Positions 59,920 to 64,000 of a DNA stretch of 64,000 nucleotides are shown in pieces. The notes beneath the pieces are model-generated. The model did no database searches. It worked only from the letters and a program-made list of their open reading frames with translations, and was not told the origin of the DNA. The DNA lies in contig JAPKBG010000006.1 in the NCBI GenBank assembly GCA_028823485.1, forward strand, positions 1 to 64,000, in the 5' to 3' direction. A program made the translations under genes and the position numbers. Each line of letters begins with the position of its first letter. Within the stretch, counting starts at the first letter, position 1. This DNA is from Methylophilaceae bacterium (GTDB taxonomy: Bacteria > Pseudomonadota > Gammaproteobacteria > Burkholderiales > Methylophilaceae).

Positions 59920-61821
59920 TTAACTTTTTGCGCTCGGCTGCGGCTTAGACGTTGCCGCTGGGATGGGGGTAGAGCCTCCACCCATCTTGCTATTATCATT
60001 TTTACTTGATTGCTTAGGCTTTGATTCCCTTACTGGTATGCCCGCCATAATGTCATCAATCTGATCTGCATCGATGGTTTCAAGTTCCATGAGTGCCGCT
60101 GTCATGGCTTCAACTTTGTCACGGTTATCTTCTAGTAACTTACGCGCAATCGCATATTGCTCATCAAGGATGCGACGAATTTCAGCATCGACTTTCTGCT
60201 GTGTCGCTTCTGAAACGGTCTTAGCACTCATGCTACCAAAGAATGAATCCTGTTCATCACCTGCATAAACCATGGTGCCTAAGGCGTCACTCATACCGTA
60301 CTTAGTAACCATATCTCGCGCTAGCTTTGTTGCACGCTCGAAGTCATTAGAAGCACCTGTCGACATTTGATTCACAAACACTTCTTCAGCAATTCGACCA
60401 CCGAATAAAATGGAAATCTCTTCTAGCATTTTGACCTTGTAATTACTAATGCGATCAAACTCTGGCAATTGCCATGTTAAGCCTAACGCCCAACCACGCG
60501 GCATGATCGTCACTTTGTGTACTGGGTCAGCATTTGGTAGTAACTTTGCCACCACCGCGTGACCTGATTCATGATAAGCCGTATTGCGACGCTCCTCTTC
60601 ACGCATGACCATTGATTTACGCTCAGGTCCCATGAAGATTTTATCTTTAGCATCTTCAAAATCAGCCATATCAACGGTGCGCTTATTACGTCGAGCAGCG
60701 AACAGAGCCGCTTCATTTACAAGGTTAGCCAAATCAGCACCACTCATACCTGGTGTACCACGCGCCAATATATCCGCCTTCACATTTGGGTCAGATGGTA
60801 CTTTACGCATATGTACTAATAGAATTTGCTCACGACCTTTAATATCTGGTAGTCCAACCATGACTTGACGGTCAAAGCGCCCTGGACGTAGTAAAGCTTT
60901 ATCAAGGACATCAGCACGGTTAGTTGCCGCGATCACAATCACACCAGAGCTTGCTTCAAAACCATCCATTTCAACCAGCATTTGGTTGAGGGTTTGTTCG
61001 CGCTCATCATTGCCGCCACCAGTGCCTGATCCCCGGCTACGACCCACTGCATCTATCTCGTCAATAAAGATAATACAAGGTGAGTTTTTCTTGGCCGTCT
61101 CAAACATGTCGCGCACACGAGATGCACCAACCCCAACAAACATTTCCACGAAGTCTGAACCAGAAATCGTAAAGAAAGGCACTTTTGCTTCGCCAGCAAT
61201 GGCACGCGCTAATAAGGTTTTACCTGTTCCTGGCGGACCTACCATTAATACACCGCGGGGCATACGCCCACCGAGTTTTTGGAATTTGCTTGGGTCGCGT
61301 AAGAACTCGACTAACTCAGCCACTTCTTCTTTGGCTTCATCACAACCTGCTACATCAGTAAATGTCGTTTGATTATTCGTTTCATCTAACTGTCTCGCTT
61401 TACTCTTGCCAAAGGAGAAAGGGCCACCGCCTTTACCGCCACCTTGCATTTGGCGCATAAAGAAAATCCAAACACCAATCAGCAAAATCATCGGGAACCA
61501 TGACATGAGGATTTCTAATAGCAGTGAGCGCTTCTCTTCAGCCTTAGCTTCAACCTCAACATTGTATTTGAGTAAATCACTCACCATCCACAAATCACTC
61601 GGCGCATACGTACTAAATATTTTGTTATCTCTTGTTGTACCGTGAATAATCCGTCCATCAATCTGCACTTTTTGGACTTGGCCTTTTTTCACATTCTCCA
61701 TAAATTGCGAATACACAATTTGAGAGGATACTTTATTCGTACTGCCAAACTGTTGAAACACAGTCATCAACACAAGTGCAATAGCAATCCAAATGGCAAT
61801 ATTTTTTGCGATATTATTCAC
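59920..61821 (-). CDS. ftsH: ATP-dependent zinc metalloprotease FtsH
   Basis: Membrane-anchored AAA+ protease that removes unassembled membrane proteins and regulators. Transmembrane helices lie at about 6-24 and 105-122. Walker A GPPGTGKT (195-202), Walker B FIDEID (252-257), SRH region around [19 protein letters not shown], and zinc site HESGH (417-421) are all intact. The C-terminal tail is rich in Ser, Lys and Pro. 633 residues. It follows rlmE on the minus strand, the conserved rlmE-ftsH pair. Confidence 0.97.
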   Translation of the reverse strand: MNNIAKNIAIWIAIALVLMTVFQQFGSTNKVSSQIVYSQFMENVKKGQVQKVQIDGRIIHGTTRDNKIFSTYAPSDLWMVSDLLKYNVEVEAKAEEKRSLLLEILMSWFPMILLIGVWIFFMRQMQGGGKGGGPFSFGKSKARQLDETNNQTTFTDVAGCDEAKEEVAELVEFLRDPSKFQKLGGRMPRGVLMVGPPGTGKTLLARAIAGEAKVPFFTISGSDFVEMFVGVGASRVRDMFETAKKNSPCIIFIDEIDAVGRSRGSGTGGGNDEREQTLNQMLVEMDGFEASSGVIVIAATNRADVLDKALLRPGRFDRQVMVGLPDIKGREQILLVHMRKVPSDPNVKADILARGTPGMSGADLANLVNEAALFAARRNKRTVDMADFEDAKDKIFMGPERKSMVMREEERRNTAYHESGHAVVAKLLPNADPVHKVTIMPRGWALGLTWQLPEFDRISNYKVKMLEEISILFGGRIAEEVFVNQMSTGASNDFERATKLARDMVTKYGMSDALGTMVYAGDEQDSFFGSMSAKTVSEATQQKVDAEIRRILDEQYAIARKLLEDNRDKVEAMTAALMELETIDADQIDDIMAGIPVRESKPKQSSKNDNSKMGGGSTPIPAATSKPQPSAKS

Positions 61822-61927
61822 AAGTTTTCCTTTTTAAATTGAACGGCGCATGCTAAAAAAGCACCACCACCCATAATCTTTATCCAGTTAACGTTGGTTA
61901 ATTAATTTCCAGCTACTTTACTAAAAT

Positions 61928-62545
61928 CTACTTGCGACCTAGACCTAGCAAATATGTTTCGTTACTACGCCCCCTTGACGCTTTTGGCTTTCTCGTCACG
62001 ACTTTATCAAACTCTGATCGCATCCGCTTCACGATATCATCAAACCCTACACCTATGAAAACTTTGACTAAAAAGTTGCCCTTTGGTTTCAACCACTGCT
62101 GACTAAACTCCAATGCTAGCTCAGTCAAGTAAATGGCTCCAGCTTGGTCGGTATCTCTCACTCCACTTATATTGGGGGCCATATCGGCAATCACAAGGTC
62201 AACTTGTTTATTATTCAACTTTTTTTCTAATTCTTTTAAAACACTTTCTTCACCAAAGTCACCCTGAATAAACTCTACCCCCGTAATAGTGTGCATGTCC
62301 AATAAATCTAACCCAATAATACGTCCCTGACCTTTTAAACGTTGCTTAGCCACTTGGCACCAGCTACCCGGTGCTGAACCAAGGTCAACAACGGTCATTC
62401 CGGGTCTAATCAACTTGTCTTTATCGTCTATCTCCATCAGCTTATAGGCTGCACGTGCACGATAACCCTCTTTTTGCGCGCGCTTCACATACTCATCATT
62501 CAGATGCTCTTGCATCCAAGCTTTACTACGATTACTGAGCTTCAT
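61928..62545 (-). CDS. rlmE: 23S rRNA (uridine-2552-2'-O)-methyltransferase RlmE
   Basis: Heat-shock-linked methyltransferase (FtsJ/RrmJ) that modifies U2552 in the 50S A-loop. The SAM motif is VVDLGSAPGSWCQVA (about 52-66); the catalytic K-D-K-E set is represented by Lys in RARAAYKLMEID, Asp in VIADMAPNISG, Lys in NFLVKVFIG and Glu in SNETYLLG. 205 residues. It is divergent from yhbY, as in E. coli. Confidence 0.96.
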   Translation of the reverse strand: MKLSNRSKAWMQEHLNDEYVKRAQKEGYRARAAYKLMEIDDKDKLIRPGMTVVDLGSAPGSWCQVAKQRLKGQGRIIGLDLLDMHTITGVEFIQGDFGEESVLKELEKKLNNKQVDLVIADMAPNISGVRDTDQAGAIYLTELALEFSQQWLKPKGNFLVKVFIGVGFDDIVKRMRSEFDKVVTRKPKASRGRSNETYLLGLGRK

Positions 62546-62657
62546 AGCGACAAGGCCTCATGTTTACTTGCATTACTATTAATAGCCTTCATGTTTATTA
62601 TATGAATTCATGATAAGATCCATTTTATTTAAAGATTCGAAAAAAGCGTACCAGTTC

Positions 62658-62966
62658 ATGAAATTAAACCCTAAACAAATAATCCATCTACGTGGCATTG
62701 CCCACAATCTTAGCCCGGTTGTTATGATTGCAGATAAAGGCTTAACAGAAAACGTCATTAAAGAAATTGAAAGCGCCTTAAATTCGCATGAGCTAATTAA
62801 AATTAAAGTCGCTGGTGATGACAGAGATGTACGCAAAGCCATTTATACCGATATTTGCGAAAAAACAAATGCTGTAGCAGTGCATCAAATTGGTAAACAG
62901 TTAGTCGTTTACCGTGCTAGCGAAACAATTAAAGAAAAGCACAAAATCCACATCCCTAAGCTTTAA
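62658..62966 (+). CDS. yhbY: CRS1-YhbY RNA-binding protein
   Basis: A small CRM-domain protein tied to large-subunit ribosome assembly. It begins MKLNPKQIIHLRGIAHNLSP at 62658; the open frame to 62610 is longer than family members. The GxxG-like RNA loop is in AGDDRDVRKA. 102 residues. No clear ribosome-binding site precedes 62658, so the longer form is not excluded. It is divergent from rlmE and convergent with the DUF4149 gene. Confidence 0.9.
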   Translation: MKLNPKQIIHLRGIAHNLSPVVMIADKGLTENVIKEIESALNSHELIKIKVAGDDRDVRKAIYTDICEKTNAVAVHQIGKQLVVYRASETIKEKHKIHIPKL

Positions 62967-62975
62967 TGCTACTTT

Positions 62976-63434
62976 TTACAGAGCTTTATGTTTGAGCGCT
63001 AAAATATCAAGCACTAAAGCCAAACCTAGCAAACACTCAAGCAAGTAAACCACACCTGATACACCATGCCATATGGCAAACTGACTGGCATACTCACTTT
63101 GCATAACGGCAACAGGGTATGCATTGGTTTTCAACTGCGCCAAATGCGCCTGTATGCCAAGGTAGCCAACAATAATCAGGCAGACCATAGCTAACACAAT
63201 CCAAAAGCTACTTTGCTTAAAGCTTGCACACTTAAGCTCCAACCAGCGTTGAAATAACAAATACAAACCACTACCTAAACCAATGTAGCTCACGGTTGCA
63301 AATAAATGGCCTGCCACTTTACCGGCTACGGCTCTATCTTGAATGACGTCAAACAAAATACTGGCAGTCAGCCCTGTCGCCCAAAGGCTACCAACCCAAA
63401 ACACCACCACAACAATGGACAGCTTACGTAACAT
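62976..63434 (-). CDS. DUF4149 membrane protein
   Basis: 152 residues with four hydrophobic segments (about 5-25, 42-60, 75-95 and 122-145), recognised as the DUF4149 family commonly found beside yhbY and greA in betaproteobacteria. Function unknown. The 41-base gap from greA suggests cotranscription. Confidence 0.82.
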   Translation of the reverse strand: MLRKLSIVVVVFWVGSLWATGLTASILFDVIQDRAVAGKVAGHLFATVSYIGLGSGLYLLFQRWLELKCASFKQSSFWIVLAMVCLIIVGYLGIQAHLAQLKTNAYPVAVMQSEYASQFAIWHGVSGVVYLLECLLGLALVLDILALKHKAL

Positions 63435-63475
63435 AGCTTGAGAGTCTGATTTGATATATGATTTATATATACGGC

Positions 63476-63958
63476 TTAGACGTATAACACCTCAATAATT
63501 TCACACTCTCTAACACCGCCTGGTGCCATGACTTCAGCAATATCACCTTCTGATTTGCCAATTAATGCACGTGCAATAGGTGAGGCAATTGAAATCATGC
63601 CACTTTTAATATCGGATTCGTCTTCGCCCACAATTTGGTAGGTTTTACTTTCACCAGAATCCATATCTTCAAATTTTACCGTCGCACCGAACACAACGCG
63701 ACCTTCTGCATTCAGGGTCGTTGGATCAATGATTTGTAAGTTAGATAATTTCCCTTCCAGCTCAGAAATACGGCCTTCAATAAAGCTTTGCTTTTCTTTT
63801 GCCGCCTCATATTCTGCATTTTCAGACAAATCTCCTTGCTCTCTGGCTTCTGAAATTGCTTGAATCACATTCGGGCGATCCTCAGACCGAAGTTGTAAAA
63901 GCTCTGCTTTAAGTAATCCACCACCACGCACTGTTACTGGAACTTGATGTCCTGCCAT
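63476..63958 (-). CDS. greA: Transcription elongation factor GreA
   Basis: Rescues backtracked RNA polymerase by stimulating transcript cleavage. The N-terminal coiled coil with the acidic tip DLSENAEYEAAKE (about 44-56) and the C-terminal FKBP-like domain ending MAPGGVRECEIIEVLYV are complete. 160 residues. The start at 63958 gives MAGHQVPVTVRGGGLLKAEL, slightly different from the usual MSTIPVT beginning. The remaining 42 bases to the window end hold no gene. Confidence 0.96.
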   Translation of the reverse strand: MAGHQVPVTVRGGGLLKAELLQLRSEDRPNVIQAISEAREQGDLSENAEYEAAKEKQSFIEGRISELEGKLSNLQIIDPTTLNAEGRVVFGATVKFEDMDSGESKTYQIVGEDESDIKSGMISIASPIARALIGKSEGDIAEVMAPGGVRECEIIEVLYV

Positions 63959-64000
63959 ACTTCATACCTTTTATAAAAAATAAACCACACTTACTGAGCG

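Overview
The window reads as chromosomal DNA of a betaproteobacterium with moderate-to-low GC, most likely Nitrosomonadales/Methylophilaceae (Methylotenera-like). This rests on the 5' part of a 16S gene (1-923, minus) and on gene orders typical of Betaproteobacteria: rpoE-rseA-rseB-rseC-degP-lepA-lepB-DUF4845-rnc-era-recO-pdxJ-acpS, iscR-iscS-iscU-iscA-hscB-hscA-fdx, and greA-yhbY/rlmE-ftsH-folP-glmM. The genus is an inference; no database was searched. Almost all of the window is housekeeping DNA, densely packed, with no intact insertion sequence, prophage or CRISPR array.

Layout. 1-1800: 16S (truncated by the window edge) with leader, boxA and promoter, then an initiator tRNA-fMet with its own promoter. 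1.8-5.7 kb: htpG under a heat-shock-type promoter, a small conserved gene, tcdA and a DjlA-like co-chaperone. 5.7-16.8 kb: one long minus-strand block (acpS, pdxJ, recO, era, rnc, DUF4845, lepB, lepA, degP/mucD, rseC, rseB, rseA, rpoE) that joins envelope-stress signalling to protein export and ribosome/RNA functions. 16.8-24.4 kb: nadB with a 23-codon membrane peptide ORF coupled to it, slyD, a ~950-base gene-free stretch of degenerate repeats, mutS, suhB, trmJ. 24.6-32.2 kb: cysE and the complete ISC iron-sulfur system with two cysteine desulfurases in tandem and an IscR-type site before iscR. 32.2-38.4 kb: beta-carbonic anhydrase beside a SulP transporter, a small secreted protein, and a LuxR / hybrid histidine kinase / receiver signalling set. 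38.4-45.1 kb: OprO/P-type porin, lysS, ClC antiporter, a broken HDOD gene, and prfB with its programmed +1 frameshift.

45.3-57.5 kb is a phosphate region: two pstS genes, pstCAB, phoU, ppk, ppx, then a divergent pair encoding a GT4 glycosyltransferase and a zinc-dependent phospholipase C-like protein, and the remnant of a PAP2 phosphatase. I find PhoB-box-like direct repeats (7-4-7 spacing) before the porin, before each pstS, and one facing each way between the glycosyltransferase and the phospholipase gene; four of the five are followed at a similar distance by a -10-like hexamer. The simplest reading is a Pho regulon that takes up phosphate through the porin and Pst, stores it as polyphosphate, and may release phosphate from membrane phospholipid while making glycolipid. 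That last step is inference. Parts of the lipid module are decaying: the glycosyltransferase has lost its C-terminus to a frameshift and the PAP2 gene has lost its catalytic core. 57.6-64 kb closes with glmM, folP, ftsH, rlmE, yhbY, a DUF4149 protein and greA.

The strongest candidate for something not well described is the Pho-boxed glycosyltransferase/phospholipase/PAP2 locus. Secondary points are the nadB-coupled micropeptide, the differently exported PstS pair, and the (MPG)n tandem repeat inside the periplasmic protease.
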